This document shows positions 7,738 through 15,630 of a stretch of DNA of 64,000 nucleotides, piece by piece. Location: assembly GCA_900316645.1 (NCBI GenBank), contig ONDP01000003.1:40258-104257 (forward strand). Reading direction: 5' to 3'. Within the stretch, counting starts at the first letter, position 1, and each line of letters opens with the position of its first letter. This DNA is from an uncultured Prevotellaceae bacterium (GTDB taxonomy: Bacteria > Bacteroidota > Bacteroidia > Bacteroidales > Bacteroidaceae). Under the pieces are notes generated by a model. That model was not told where the DNA came from and ran no database searches. It worked only from the letters and a program-made list of their open reading frames with translations. Position numbers and translations under genes: made by a program.

Positions 7738-8551
7738 TCATATCTCGAAATCTAATGTTAGCTGTCTGCTTGCTTCTCTGATGCGTTTTTTAGCAACCTT
7801 GAAATACTTTGGGTCTTTCTCGATGCCGATATACTGCCTTTTCTCCATGATGGCCGCTACACAGGTGGTGCCGCTTCCCATCGTATTGTCTAAAATTACC
7901 CCCCCCCATTTGGCTATAAGTCCTTATCAGGTAGCGTAGCAGATCCACGGGCTTTTGTGTCGGATGGAACACAGTGGTCTCATGCTCTTTCTGAATATGG
8001 ATGATGCTCTGAGGAAATTTCTCGTTGGGTCGGGTAGGGGCCACCTTGCGTATTTGCTTATCGTAGTCATACGTTCTGCCGGTCTTGAACTGTCCGTAAC
8101 AGTTGTTAGTCCTGGGGTGCTCCAACTTCCCCTGGGAATGGTTTGGCTCTCCGATGCCCATCTGAGGGTTATAGACAGGCAGCTGCTTATAGAACACACA
8201 AATATCCTCATGGCAACGCATGGGCATACGGTTGGCATTCAGAAAGCCGGTGCCGCGTCCTTTATCCCATATCAGATTGTATCTCCAGAGCTTCCTATTG
8301 CTTTGCATGAGGTCGCTGGTAAACATTCCCTGGGCAAAGAGTATAATTGCACCATTGGGCTTAATAATGCGCTCATATTGCGCCCAAAGTGGCTGGAACG
8401 GAATTATTCGGTCCCATTGCGCATTAGGGTTGTCTTTGTGAAGCACCTGGTATGGCAGATCGCAGATGATGGCATCAATGCTTTCGTCTGCTATCCCTGT
8501 CATCAGGTCCAGGCAGTCGCCTAAGTATATGTTGTTTGGCTCTACGTTCAT
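7738..8551 (-). CDS. Beta-class DNA adenine/cytosine-N4 methyltransferase, frame broken at a G9 tract
   Basis: Transfers a methyl group from AdoMet to an exocyclic amino group in DNA. Motif IV is CDLPYQ near residue 35, followed by the target region and the FHPTQKPVDLLRYLI motif; the AdoMet motif comes last, which is the beta order. As written, nine G at 7899-7907 shift the frame and the protein ends as an unrelated tail at 7790. With 8 G the frame continues GGVILDNTMGSGTT and IGIEKDPKYF to a stop at 7738, restoring motif I. The 9-G state therefore encodes a protein without AdoMet binding and should be inactive. Confidence 0.88.
7899..7907 (-). repeat. G9 homopolymer (off length) in methyltransferase gene
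   Basis: Nine G on the minus strand followed by TAATTT. The in-frame length is 8 (atG GGG GGG Gta). Confidence 0.88.
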
Positions 8552-9168
8552 TTCGTTTCTATTGAGTTTCCATCGTTTGTGACCTTCAGGCGAAACATCT
8601 TCAGGCGGTCATCACCATCTGAGAGGTTGGCATTGAGCCAGGCCATGATGTTCTCGCCCACGAACTCCATGATATCCTTTGTGTCGTAGGTGTCGCAGGA
8701 TGGATAGGTCATTTCCACTTCGATCGTCAGCTTCTTATAGGGCTTCGGATAATTGAGCATCTGGTGTTTCCATTTCTCCATGTCCTCGAAAGATGGTTTG
8801 AATTGGGGAAAGATGATCTTATCAGGGATAGAGCCTAATGTGCTCTTTGGAGCAGGCACACTCTTTACCTCTTCCAACGCCTGAAAGAAAGCCTCGAAGG
8901 GTAGTCTGTGAAAGCCTAACTCATCCTGTGGATGCAATTCGGCATATTGCTTATCGAAGAGAGACACGATGCTTGGTACTGGTCTGCCGCTAATGATACA
9001 TATCATTCTTGCTGAGTATTTGATATGGCGGTGCTTGGTGCCTCGTGCCAGTTTTACGCCTGGTATTGGCGTATCGTCGTAGATGATAGTCGTATCGAAG
9101 TCGTACACCTGTCCTACTTCAAACTTCGCTCCTTCGATTTCCAGTCCTATAATACACTTCGCTTTCAT
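8548..9168 (-). CDS. Hypothetical protein, 206 aa
   Basis: Not recognised. The N-terminal 60 residues are beta-rich (MKAKCIIGLEIEGAKFEVGQVYDF...); the centre is helical, and the C-terminal segment is acidic (NLSDGDDRLK). Its end overlaps the start of the methyltransferase by 4 bp, so the two are probably translationally coupled. The leader carries the ATTCATAAATT element. Confidence 0.65.
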   Translation of the reverse strand: MKAKCIIGLEIEGAKFEVGQVYDFDTTIIYDDTPIPGVKLARGTKHRHIKYSARMICIISGRPVPSIVSLFDKQYAELHPQDELGFHRLPFEAFFQALEEVKSVPAPKSTLGSIPDKIIFPQFKPSFEDMEKWKHQMLNYPKPYKKLTIEVEMTYPSCDTYDTKDIMEFVGENIMAWLNANLSDGDDRLKMFRLKVTNDGNSIETK

Positions 9169-9187
9169 AATTTAATGAATTTATGAA

Positions 9188-9673
9188 TCAAAACTTTTTC
9201 CATTCATCTTCGCATGGTAGCAGTTCTGGGTTGTCGATGACATTGCCGATGACTGTCAGCGAACTGTCTTTCAGATCTTCGCTCGGTATGCTGCTGGGAG
9301 CAAGTTTCCAGGGTGCCAATGGTCCATACTTTCCACATCTACTGATGAAGAAACCATCAATGCCCCATTTTATCAGTCCATGAGTGGTGTGGCTTCCGGC
9401 ACTCCAGGCATCCACAATGTCGCCCTCATAGACTCGCTTCCCTGTCTTATCCTTGGTGCCGACATATTGCCCGACGGTGTTAGGATCTACGGTGTGCCAG
9501 TAGCCACCTTTGCTACGTTCTCCTGGCTCATCGTTGAAAATGCTGGGTATCTCTTTGAAGCCAGTCACTTCGTCGTGGTTATCAGTCATAGCGATATGGA
9601 GTGGGGCATAGAATCCTTTTATCCATTCGCCGGTCTTGATGTCTTTACCTCTAAATCGAATTTCTCTTCTCAT
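9188..9673 (-). CDS. YopX-family protein
   Basis: Phage protein of the YopX family (known from Bacillus phage SPbeta and many gut phages; function unknown). It begins MRREIRFRGKDIKTGEWIKGF, the family hallmark, and later has VGQYVGTKDKTGKRVYEGDIV and VIGNVIDNPELL, which match the family core. I prefer the ATG at 9673 to the upstream in-frame one at 9718, because the longer reading would overlap the zinc-ribbon gene at 9679 and the family normally starts here. A second YopX-type gene is at 45555. Confidence 0.85.
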   Translation of the reverse strand: MRREIRFRGKDIKTGEWIKGFYAPLHIAMTDNHDEVTGFKEIPSIFNDEPGERSKGGYWHTVDPNTVGQYVGTKDKTGKRVYEGDIVDAWSAGSHTTHGLIKWGIDGFFISRCGKYGPLAPWKLAPSSIPSEDLKDSSLTVIGNVIDNPELLPCEDEWKKF

Positions 9674-9678
9674 AGTTA

Positions 9679-9846
9679 TTACTTTTTGATTAGTTCGTGC
9701 GCGTCGTAGCCGCACCATGTGCAGATGCCGAGAGCGACGTTAGGCGCATAGTTTTCTTTGCCACATTTGGGGCAGCGGATGAGCAGTAGGGTGTCTGTGT
9801 CCTCGTAGTGCTCAACACCAGGTGCTAAAATCTTTGGCTTACTCAT
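9679..9846 (-). CDS. Small zinc-ribbon protein, 55 aa
   Basis: Encodes two knuckles, CPKCGKENY and CTWCGYDAH, 20 residues apart, a classic four-cysteine zinc ribbon. It fits between its neighbours with 5 bp to the YopX start and follows the repeated ATTCAT leader. Probably binds nucleic acid or protein; no specific role can be assigned. Confidence 0.75.
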   Translation of the reverse strand: MSKPKILAPGVEHYEDTDTLLLIRCPKCGKENYAPNVALGICTWCGYDAHELIKK

Positions 9847-9858
9847 AATTTGATGAAT

Positions 9859-10113
9859 TTATAAAAACCAGTGATGAAGTTGACTCTCCATGATAACGTC
9901 TCGCAGTCCGTCGATATATACATAGACACCAGCAGCTGTAACTTTGCGGATGGTGGCCGTCATGCCATTGTCTGAATGAATGACATCGCCAGGCTTCAGA
10001 TCATCGACTGTGAGCGGTGTATGTTCCACCTCTGCAATATTTATCATCGGTGGCTCACTGTTTGTCTTTATCGGCTCTTGGTAGAGCTGGGTGATAATCA
10101 ACTTCTTTGTCAT
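9859..10113 (-). CDS. Hypothetical protein, 84 aa
   Basis: Not recognised. The segment LTVDDLKPGDVIHSDNGMTATIRKVT followed by GVYVYIDG suggests a small beta-barrel of the kind seen in phage regulatory or structural mini-proteins. It sits in line with its neighbours on the minus strand behind the usual A/T leader. Confidence 0.6.
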   Translation of the reverse strand: MTKKLIITQLYQEPIKTNSEPPMINIAEVEHTPLTVDDLKPGDVIHSDNGMTATIRKVTAAGVYVYIDGLRDVIMESQLHHWFL

Positions 10114-10124
10114 AAATTGATGAA

Positions 10125-10634
10125 TTATTGAATTGATGGAATACCTGCGCTTCTGAGTGCGCTGGCGGTCATGCGCCGGTAGTCATTTTCTAAGAGTCGT
10201 TTAACGACGCGATACGCCTTCCAGAACCATTTAGTACGAGGATAGCCGCCGTGGGTTGTTATCTTATAGATGAAGTCTATCTGATAGTTTACCATACGTT
10301 TCTCTTTGTCCTCATCGAAATGCGTCTCAGGATCGTAGTTGATGACCTCGATGTGCTTAAACACTTTCTTGATCTTACGAGGGTAGCGTGTCTTTGGAAA
10401 CATTTTCTTGCGTATCTTTTTGAACTGTTGTTTTGTTACCTCCTGAGTAAAAGAGGCTGTCATGTGGAATCCGTTGTTAGGCTGCCACTCTCCTGGCTGT
10501 GAGTAGTCGTGTTCGTCTGCACTTACAAGATGAATGTGGTCGGGAATTTTGTCCGGCACCAAAATCATTCGTTTTGTCTCGGCAATCTTCACTACCTGCT
10601 CCCTGGGTATTATGTAAACCTTATGTTCGCTCAT
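10125..10634 (-). CDS. Hypothetical protein, 169 aa
   Basis: Not recognised. It is strongly basic in the middle (FKKIRKKMFPKTRYPRKIKKVFKHIEV), which suggests nucleic-acid contact. Its start overlaps the end of the next gene upstream (10631) by 4 bp. Confidence 0.6.
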   Translation of the reverse strand: MSEHKVYIIPREQVVKIAETKRMILVPDKIPDHIHLVSADEHDYSQPGEWQPNNGFHMTASFTQEVTKQQFKKIRKKMFPKTRYPRKIKKVFKHIEVINYDPETHFDEDKEKRMVNYQIDFIYKITTHGGYPRTKWFWKAYRVVKRLLENDYRRMTASALRSAGIPSIQ

Positions 10635-10858
10635 AATTTATTTTTTTTGTATTCAATACCGGCATTGATGCCAGTGGATAAGAGCCTTTTCACGAAGGCT
10701 TTGAACTCTGTTTCTTCCATGAGGCAAACAGTATGGAAACCTTTGTGTTGGTTTCCTCTCTTGGTGCCGATGGCCTCTATCATATTCCACTCGCTGTTTG
10801 TGACATGTTCAACGTCCTCTTCCAGTTCCTTTGGTATGATGATTTCTTCCTTTGCCAT
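10631..10858 (-). CDS. Hypothetical protein, 75 aa
   Basis: Acidic start (MAKEEIIIPKELEEDVEHV) and basic C terminus; no recognised domain. It overlaps the 3' half of the small ORF at 10809-10961 in another frame. The same arrangement is repeated at 12637-12952, which argues that both members are genuinely translated. Confidence 0.6.
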   Translation of the reverse strand: MAKEEIIIPKELEEDVEHVTNSEWNMIEAIGTKRGNQHKGFHTVCLMEETEFKAFVKRLLSTGINAGIEYKKNKL

Positions 10859-10961
10859 ATCGTTTCACTTTATACTTGGTTTTACCTTTTAGATGTCGGT
10901 AGTACCTGTAATCAGCAGGTATTTCAAATTCCTTTGAGCGGAAGTAGTCTATTGCAATCAT
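10809..10961 (-). CDS. Small basic protein, 50 aa (copy 1 of a duplicated ORF)
   Basis: MIAIDYFRSKEFEIPADYRYYRH..., then a Lys/Arg-rich end. The first 35 or so residues are nearly identical to the product of 12821-12952, with conserved start and frame. The gene overlaps the start of the 75-aa gene by 50 bp. Preservation of the frame in both copies, with mainly conservative replacements, supports coding. Function unknown. Confidence 0.6.
   Translation of the reverse strand: MIAIDYFRSKEFEIPADYRYYRHLKGKTKYKVKRYGKGRNHHTKGTGRGR
10855..10961 (-). repeat. Duplicated ~105-bp segment, copy 1
   Basis: About 105 bp here match 12846-12952 with roughly ten differences. It contains the start of one small ORF and the start codon of the following gene. 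Confidence 0.8.
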
Positions 10962-11452
10962 GGGCAAATCATTCTTTTTAGATGGTCTAATGCTGCATTG
11001 ATTTCGTGGATGTTGTCATTATTGCTTTCCCCATACATACGCAGCAGCTCTTTCACACGCTGTTTGAAGGCTCTGTTTGGATGGTGAATCACTTTCATTT
11101 CGCTTCCGTCGGTTCCTTTCTCTACGACGATGTGCAGGCCGGAAATGATCTCTGCCAGTTCCTCTTTCGACACTTCACGCACAAAGATGCCGGCAATCTC
11201 GGTATAGCGGTATGTGTTGCCGTTTTCAATGACTGTCACGTTCCACTCAGGGCAGCAGCCTGGCTTTGATGGTGGGTACTTGAAAATCTGTTTGATGGTA
11301 ACAACATTGCTGAAGATGTCAACAACCTTTTGGCCTACCTCAAAGAGAAACGGTTTTACGCTTGTAATGGCGTAGTCCTCTTCTTTATTCCATTTGTCCC
11401 TGGCAATTACTGCACTGCCATCTTCTCGGACGTTTATTGAGTATTCTAACAT
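10958..11452 (-). CDS. Hypothetical protein, 164 aa
   Basis: Not recognised. The N-terminal two thirds alternate hydrophobic residues in a beta pattern and include a central CCPEW; the C-terminal third is helical (HPNRAFKQRVKELLRMYG). It overlaps the small ORF downstream by 4 bp, as expected in a coupled operon. Confidence 0.6.
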   Translation of the reverse strand: MLEYSINVREDGSAVIARDKWNKEEDYAITSVKPFLFEVGQKVVDIFSNVVTIKQIFKYPPSKPGCCPEWNVTVIENGNTYRYTEIAGIFVREVSKEELAEIISGLHIVVEKGTDGSEMKVIHHPNRAFKQRVKELLRMYGESNNDNIHEINAALDHLKRMICP

Positions 11453-11463
11453 GAATTTATGAG

Positions 11464-11871
11464 TTAATGATTCTTTTTTACATCGCGGGTCTGATAACTA
11501 CGGATGCCTGTGTAGATGGTTCCGAGTTGGTCTTTCCCTATTTTATTGCGGAGATATTCTTTTGATAGTTGTACGATATAGCAGCCGCAATGGTTTTCGT
11601 TGGCTTTTATTTCTGTAATGCTGAATCCCCATCGACGCAATAAGCGTAAGGCGATATTGAGATTCTTCTGACTATTGAATCGTATTCCGCAAGTTGGATC
11701 AAGTACGATTTTTCCTGCATAGTCTGGATTGAGAATGATGTTTTGTATAAACACTATTCCATGTTTGGAAAAATCCTCTACGAGCATTTGCCTAAACTCA
11801 GAGACAGGAAACAGCTCTCTTTTTTGTTGCATCCTTGCCCTGAAGCATTCATCCATTAAATAGGTGTTCAT
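11464..11871 (-). CDS. Hypothetical protein, 135 aa
   Basis: Not recognised. I chose the ATG at 11871 (MNTYLMDECFRARM); an in-frame alternative at 11892 overlaps the GNAT gene. It contains a central DPTCGIRFNSQKN motif and a Cys pair ENHCGCYI. Mixed alpha/beta composition; basic end. Confidence 0.55.
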   Translation of the reverse strand: MNTYLMDECFRARMQQKRELFPVSEFRQMLVEDFSKHGIVFIQNIILNPDYAGKIVLDPTCGIRFNSQKNLNIALRLLRRWGFSITEIKANENHCGCYIVQLSKEYLRNKIGKDQLGTIYTGIRSYQTRDVKKNH

Positions 11872-11876
11872 AATTA

Positions 11877-12233
11877 CTATTCTTTTAACCATTTACACAT
11901 AGCTACACATTTGCCTTTGGTGTGTTCGCAGTTATCGTTGTAGATGTTGAAACCGAGTCTGCGATACCAGTCAATAAGGAATGTCCCTTTGCGGGCATCG
12001 AGATAGATGCTACCCAAGTCCAACTTGCGGGCAAAGGCTTCCACCTCTTTCATCAGAGCGGTACCAATGCCCTGTTGTCTGTCGGTCTCGAATACCATGA
12101 GCGAATTGATATATCCGGCGCGAGGGGTTTCGTCATCGAGTGACAACTTGACCATCGCCCTGCCGTCCGATGTGATGAAGGTATAGCTCTTTCCCCACCA
12201 CCAAAGATTTTCGTGTAGTATTATTTCCTTCAT
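11877..12233 (-). CDS. GNAT-family N-acetyltransferase
   Basis: Transfers an acetyl group from acetyl-CoA to an amine. The core signature is clear: YINSLMVFETDRQQGIGTALM, with the Q/R-x-x-G-x-G/A CoA loop (QQGIGTA), then SIYLDARKGTFLIDWYRRLGF, the typical beta5-alpha4 segment. At 118 aa it is a minimal domain. The substrate is unknown; phage GNATs may modify host proteins or antibiotics. It overlaps the next gene by 4 bp. Confidence 0.8.
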   Translation of the reverse strand: MKEIILHENLWWWGKSYTFITSDGRAMVKLSLDDETPRAGYINSLMVFETDRQQGIGTALMKEVEAFARKLDLGSIYLDARKGTFLIDWYRRLGFNIYNDNCEHTKGKCVAMCKWLKE

Positions 12234-12640
12234 TCTTCTTCCTTATTTACTTTGGACCTAAAATCTAATGGGTTTAGTTTACGAGGTTTTTTTAGAGCCA
12301 GAATGAGATCATCGGCGTATGAGACTGCATCCTGTGCTATACACTGCCCCATGGTCTTGAATCCCTCTCGATATGCTCTTTGGTGCATTTGTTCCAGGAG
12401 TTGTGTATTGATGCAGCAGGCATTCAGGATGGCTTGCATGGCTTTTCCAGCAAATTGAGGGCGATACTGATCATAGTCTATATTGTCTATCAATTCCACT
12501 TCGTCAGGGGATAATGGCTCTCCCATGCCTTCCAGCAGCACACGTCCATCTTCCAGAATTTTCTTCACAGGCATGGTAATGCCGGAGCTGATGATGCGCC
12601 CCTTCAGTGGTTCGTCGTAAAAGTTTAACGTATTAGTCAT
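12230..12640 (-). CDS. Hypothetical protein, 136 aa
   Basis: Not recognised. The N-terminal half is beta-rich and acidic (PVKKILEDGRVLLEGMGEPLS); the C-terminal half is helical with a Cys pair (NACCINTQLLEQMH). It is coupled by 4-bp overlaps to both neighbours. Confidence 0.6.
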   Translation of the reverse strand: MTNTLNFYDEPLKGRIISSGITMPVKKILEDGRVLLEGMGEPLSPDEVELIDNIDYDQYRPQFAGKAMQAILNACCINTQLLEQMHQRAYREGFKTMGQCIAQDAVSYADDLILALKKPRKLNPLDFRSKVNKEEE

Positions 12641-12849
12641 AATCCTATAGTTATTTGTTCATGTTTCTTTTTCAGTTCATCTTCTTTTCTTAGTCTTCGA
12701 GGCAGGTCCACGTTGTAAATGGTGGTTGCAACTTCTGATAATGGCAGCATCAGGTTTCGGGCTGTTTGTTCAATATCTCTGCATCGACGATACTCTGAGC
12801 ATATCTTGCCTATCCATCTTTCAGCGGACGTTCTTTTTCGCTTTGCCAT
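12637..12849 (-). CDS. Small basic HTH-like protein, 70 aa
   Basis: MAKRKRTSAERWIGKI... followed by RDIEQTARNLMLPLSEVATTIYNVDLP, which fits a short helix-turn-helix. It starts inside the second copy of the duplicated ORF, the same position the 75-aa gene holds in copy 1, although their proteins are unrelated. Confidence 0.6.
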   Translation of the reverse strand: MAKRKRTSAERWIGKICSEYRRCRDIEQTARNLMLPLSEVATTIYNVDLPRRLRKEDELKKKHEQITIGL

Positions 12850-12952
12850 ATCGTTTTACTTTATACTTGGTTTTACCATTCAGATGTTTGTAGTACCTGT
12901 AATCAGCAGGCTTTTCAAATTCCTTTGAGCGGAAATAGTCTATTGCAATCAT
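12821..12952 (-). CDS. Small basic protein, 43 aa (copy 2 of a duplicated ORF)
   Basis: MIAIDYFRSKEFEKPADYRY... is the paralogue of the product of 10809-10961 and has diverged only at the C-terminal tail, where each overlaps a different downstream gene. Confidence 0.6.
   Translation of the reverse strand: MIAIDYFRSKEFEKPADYRYYKHLNGKTKYKVKRYGKAKKNVR
12846..12952 (-). repeat. Duplicated ~105-bp segment, copy 2
   Basis: Direct repeat of 10855-10961, about 2 kb away on the same strand. It is intragenic at both sites. Confidence 0.8.
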
Positions 12953-13362
12953 TCCTGTTCGTTTTCGCAGTTAATCTGTCTGATACGCTCTTCGCAGATA
13001 TGGATGATCTTCTCGTAGTCGAGCAGACGGCTTTCACCCTGTTTGGTACGGAGCACGCGCTTTACGATGTCTGCATCCCAGGGGTTCAGGTTCCAGTCAA
13101 TCCATATCGACCAGGGCTGAATGACATGCTGGCTGTAGTCGCTATTGCCACGATTGTAGGCCCGTACACTGGTATTCAGTATGCCGACACGCGCCAGTTT
13201 CTTATATTCCTCCCAACTGATAATCTTGTGTTCGGGATGACTATCGAGCAGTTCAGCAGCTATCTCCAGAGCAATCTTTATGTCCTGGTCGCTACATTTA
13301 CTCTTTCCGTCTTCATACAGGACAGATGTCCTGATAATCTGTGCAGCTTCTTTGTTTGTCAT
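12949..13362 (-). CDS. DUF3310-like protein, 137 aa
   Basis: The C-terminal half carries YSQHVIQPWSIWIDWNLNPWDADIVKRVLR followed by a DYEKIIHICE helix. This resembles DUF3310, a small phage domain sometimes annotated as nucleotide kinase-like: a Tyr/His-x-I-Q-P entry, a buried helix and conserved VxRxxR. The N-terminal half is an unassigned helical region. Role unknown. Confidence 0.55.
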   Translation of the reverse strand: MTNKEAAQIIRTSVLYEDGKSKCSDQDIKIALEIAAELLDSHPEHKIISWEEYKKLARVGILNTSVRAYNRGNSDYSQHVIQPWSIWIDWNLNPWDADIVKRVLRTKQGESRLLDYEKIIHICEERIRQINCENEQE

Positions 13363-13365
13363 AAT

Positions 13366-13704
13366 CTATTTTGCTTCAATGATGATACGTTTTACATTTC
13401 CTTTTTTGTCCTTTTCGCAATGATAGGTAAGTTCGCATTCTTCATACAGCCATCGGCGCATGTTCTCTTTACTCTCCAGCAGGAAACGAATCATGGCATA
13501 GCCTGCCAACTTGCGATATTGCGCTTCCAAGGGGAAATAGTCGTAGTGCTCCTGGCCGTCATCAAGTGCCGGATTCTTTGGCTTGCATCCACGTTTAACG
13601 GCAGGGGTAATGGAAAAAGCCCAATCGTGTTGCAGCTTTTCCAATACCTTCCTGGCACCGTTAATCTCGAATGATTCTATCAGTAGTTGGTTCATTCTTT
13701 CCAT
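13366..13704 (-). CDS. Hypothetical protein, 112 aa
   Basis: Not recognised. The N terminus is helical; the centre contains KRGCKPKNPALDDGQEHYDYFP and the end is beta-rich and basic. It overlaps the following 241-aa gene by 13 bp. A start three codons downstream (MNQLL) is equally possible. Confidence 0.55.
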   Translation of the reverse strand: MERMNQLLIESFEINGARKVLEKLQHDWAFSITPAVKRGCKPKNPALDDGQEHYDYFPLEAQYRKLAGYAMIRFLLESKENMRRWLYEECELTYHCEKDKKGNVKRIIIEAK

Positions 13705-14417
13705 TCTTTAATATGAAACCCGTCTGCTATCAGGTTACGCTCGAATATCTCAGCTCGCTCGGTATCTTTGTCATAATAGATGTTATACCGTTCACCACCT
13801 TGCTCTGAGCAGTCTGTCATCAGAATATATCCGCGACGCAGGGCATTGTAGCGGTGGGATGTCTGACTCTTAGTGTACTTACACATGACGATGTGTAGTT
13901 TGGTCTTACGGTCCAGTCCGTAGGTCACTCTCAGTATCTCCTTACGATGAGCCTCTTTTCTGGACTGACTTTTTCGCTGCATCCATTGGCGGTATTTCTT
14001 GGGATTCTCCCGTGCCATAATCCGTGCAGGATGCTCACGCTTGCCTTCGCGTATCTCTTGCCACATTTGGGCGGTAGCTCTCTTGCAGGCATCGCTTGGC
14101 TGTTTGCCCTTCAGTGAGGCGTAGTAGCCGTTACGTTTGCATACTTTCTTTACCTGTGCTGCCTGTCGCCTCTTGATGCCCTGGAGTCCTTTCTCGCTCT
14201 TTTGCAGTCCCATTTCACGGGCAAAGCGGTGGAGCGTCGAATGGCTTAGTCCGCTGGCCTGCATGATGCAGGAGTTTTCTATCTCAGGAAACCATTTGCG
14301 TAGCCATGCCGTTTGTGCTTCATTCAGCACAATCTTTTTGGTGATACCGGCCATGTTGCGCCCCGATGGGACGGTCTGCATGGTGATGGTGCCTGGGAAT
14401 GGTTCTATCTTTTTCAT
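13692..14417 (-). CDS. HTH-containing phage protein, 241 aa
   Basis: Residues about 35-75 read as an HTH (AWLRKWFPEIENSCIMQASGLSHSTLHRFAREMGL). A very basic helical middle (KRRQAAQVKKVCKRNGYY) and a C-terminal domain with KTKLHIVMCKYTKSQTSHRYNALRRGYI follow. Similar proteins are scattered in Bacteroidales phages with no assigned role. DNA binding is likely. Confidence 0.6.
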   Translation of the reverse strand: MKKIEPFPGTITMQTVPSGRNMAGITKKIVLNEAQTAWLRKWFPEIENSCIMQASGLSHSTLHRFAREMGLQKSEKGLQGIKRRQAAQVKKVCKRNGYYASLKGKQPSDACKRATAQMWQEIREGKREHPARIMARENPKKYRQWMQRKSQSRKEAHRKEILRVTYGLDRKTKLHIVMCKYTKSQTSHRYNALRRGYILMTDCSEQGGERYNIYYDKDTERAEIFERNLIADGFHIKEWKE

Positions 14418-14476
14418 TGTCGGTTATCAAAATGGGGTAGGTCAGCAGCGCGTGACAGAGGTACTGATGAGTTGTT

Positions 14477-14899
14477 TTAATACTCTGGCAAATTCCCAAT
14501 GATAACATCCATTTCTTCTGAGATAAGGCGTTTTTCCTCTTCGTCACCTGTGCAGATGGCCTTAGTCATGTTACATTGAACTTCCGTAAGGTGCAGGATG
14601 GCTGTCTTTATCTCTTCAATAGGATCTTCTTCGTATGGATTTGGAAAGTCCCATCTGACAACAATCGTGTCTTTGATGTTTTCATTCACTTTGAATCCCT
14701 GTTTACTCAGGAAGAAAACGAGGCGCATGTAGTTCTCATCAATGTTCTCAGCAGGGGTGCCGATGAGATTGATTTCACATTCTGTTTCACCTTTGGCAGC
14801 AGCATCTTTTATCTGCTGGATGATGTTCTTTACCCAATCCTGTTTGCTAATGGCAATGCAGGTCATTTCTTGAATCTCTTGTAAATTGAAAGTTTCCAT
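14477..14899 (-). CDS. Hypothetical protein, 140 aa
   Basis: Not recognised. Helical and acidic. The middle contains INLIGTPAENIDENYMRLVFFLSKQGFKV, a beta-alpha-beta pattern. Preceded by the repeated ATTCATAAAAT leader. Confidence 0.6.
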   Translation of the reverse strand: METFNLQEIQEMTCIAISKQDWVKNIIQQIKDAAAKGETECEINLIGTPAENIDENYMRLVFFLSKQGFKVNENIKDTIVVRWDFPNPYEEDPIEEIKTAILHLTEVQCNMTKAICTGDEEEKRLISEEMDVIIGNLPEY

Positions 14900-14918
14900 A
14901 ATTTTATGAATTTATGAG

Positions 14919-15155
14919 TTAATGAGTTTTCTTACAGGGGCAATTAGCATAGTGCTCATAAGTCCAGTTGCTATATAGCCCTGGGCGTGAAGCCATATAG
15001 AGGTGCCCATTCTTTTTTGCTATGCAGTAGGTGTTGTATTCCTCTACAATCTCGAAGCCGTCATGTTCGAGGTCGTATTCTTCGCAGTGTTGTAAAACTA
15101 CTGCCAGAATAACCAGGAAGGCGATAACCATAATGACTTTGACAATCTTATCCAT
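14919..15155 (-). CDS. Small membrane-anchored protein, 78 aa
   Basis: One N-terminal hydrophobic helix (IVKVIMVIAFLVILAVVLQH), then a soluble tail with Tyr, Cys and His ending CPCKKTH. The cysteine arrangement suggests a metal site or disulphide. Role unknown. Confidence 0.6.
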   Translation of the reverse strand: MDKIVKVIMVIAFLVILAVVLQHCEEYDLEHDGFEIVEEYNTYCIAKKNGHLYMASRPGLYSNWTYEHYANCPCKKTH

Positions 15156-15167
15156 GCTGATGTATAT

Positions 15168-15626
15168 TTATGGTATAACACACAAATCTATGCCCATTGG
15201 GTCATGTTCATCGCAATATGCTTTGCATTCTTCGAGAGTGCCGCTGAATGGATATTCGTGTTCGTGGTGATTCCAGACAGCGTGAGTCTTTGCCTTGGCC
15301 AGTTTATCCTTAAAATCCTGACTGTTTACGTCCATGTAAGCACGAAGTTTTAGTGCATCGTGAGGATTAAAGTGTAATGATGGCGTTTTGTCGATGATTT
15401 CTTTCATCACGGCCCAATAGGTGTTTTGTTCCCATTTGTTAGCAGGACGTGCGCGACCATCTGCACGGGTTACAGCCTTGCGCTCTACGATGTCAATGCC
15501 ATTAAAGGAAAAGATCTGCTTATTGTTTCTTGGATTCAGTCCGAGAGACATAAATACACAGTTGCTTCCCTGTATTCTCATCAGAGTGCCAGGGCGATAT
15601 ATTCGCTTGTAATTTCTATTCTTCAT
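15168..15626 (-). CDS. Hypothetical protein, 152 aa
   Basis: Not recognised. I start it at 15626 (MKNRNYKRIYRPG), directly after an ATTCATAAATTT leader; the ORF could extend to 15665 but would then overlap the next gene. It has a basic N terminus and a C-terminal segment rich in His, Asp and Cys (NHHEHEYPFSGTLEECKAYCDEHDP). Confidence 0.6.
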   Translation of the reverse strand: MKNRNYKRIYRPGTLMRIQGSNCVFMSLGLNPRNNKQIFSFNGIDIVERKAVTRADGRARPANKWEQNTYWAVMKEIIDKTPSLHFNPHDALKLRAYMDVNSQDFKDKLAKAKTHAVWNHHEHEYPFSGTLEECKAYCDEHDPMGIDLCVIP

Positions 15627-15630
15627 AAAT

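Noticed and set aside
7790-8551. 253-aa methyltransferase as an intact gene
   Set aside because: The last 35 residues are a frameshift product; the true frame with motif I continues to 7738.
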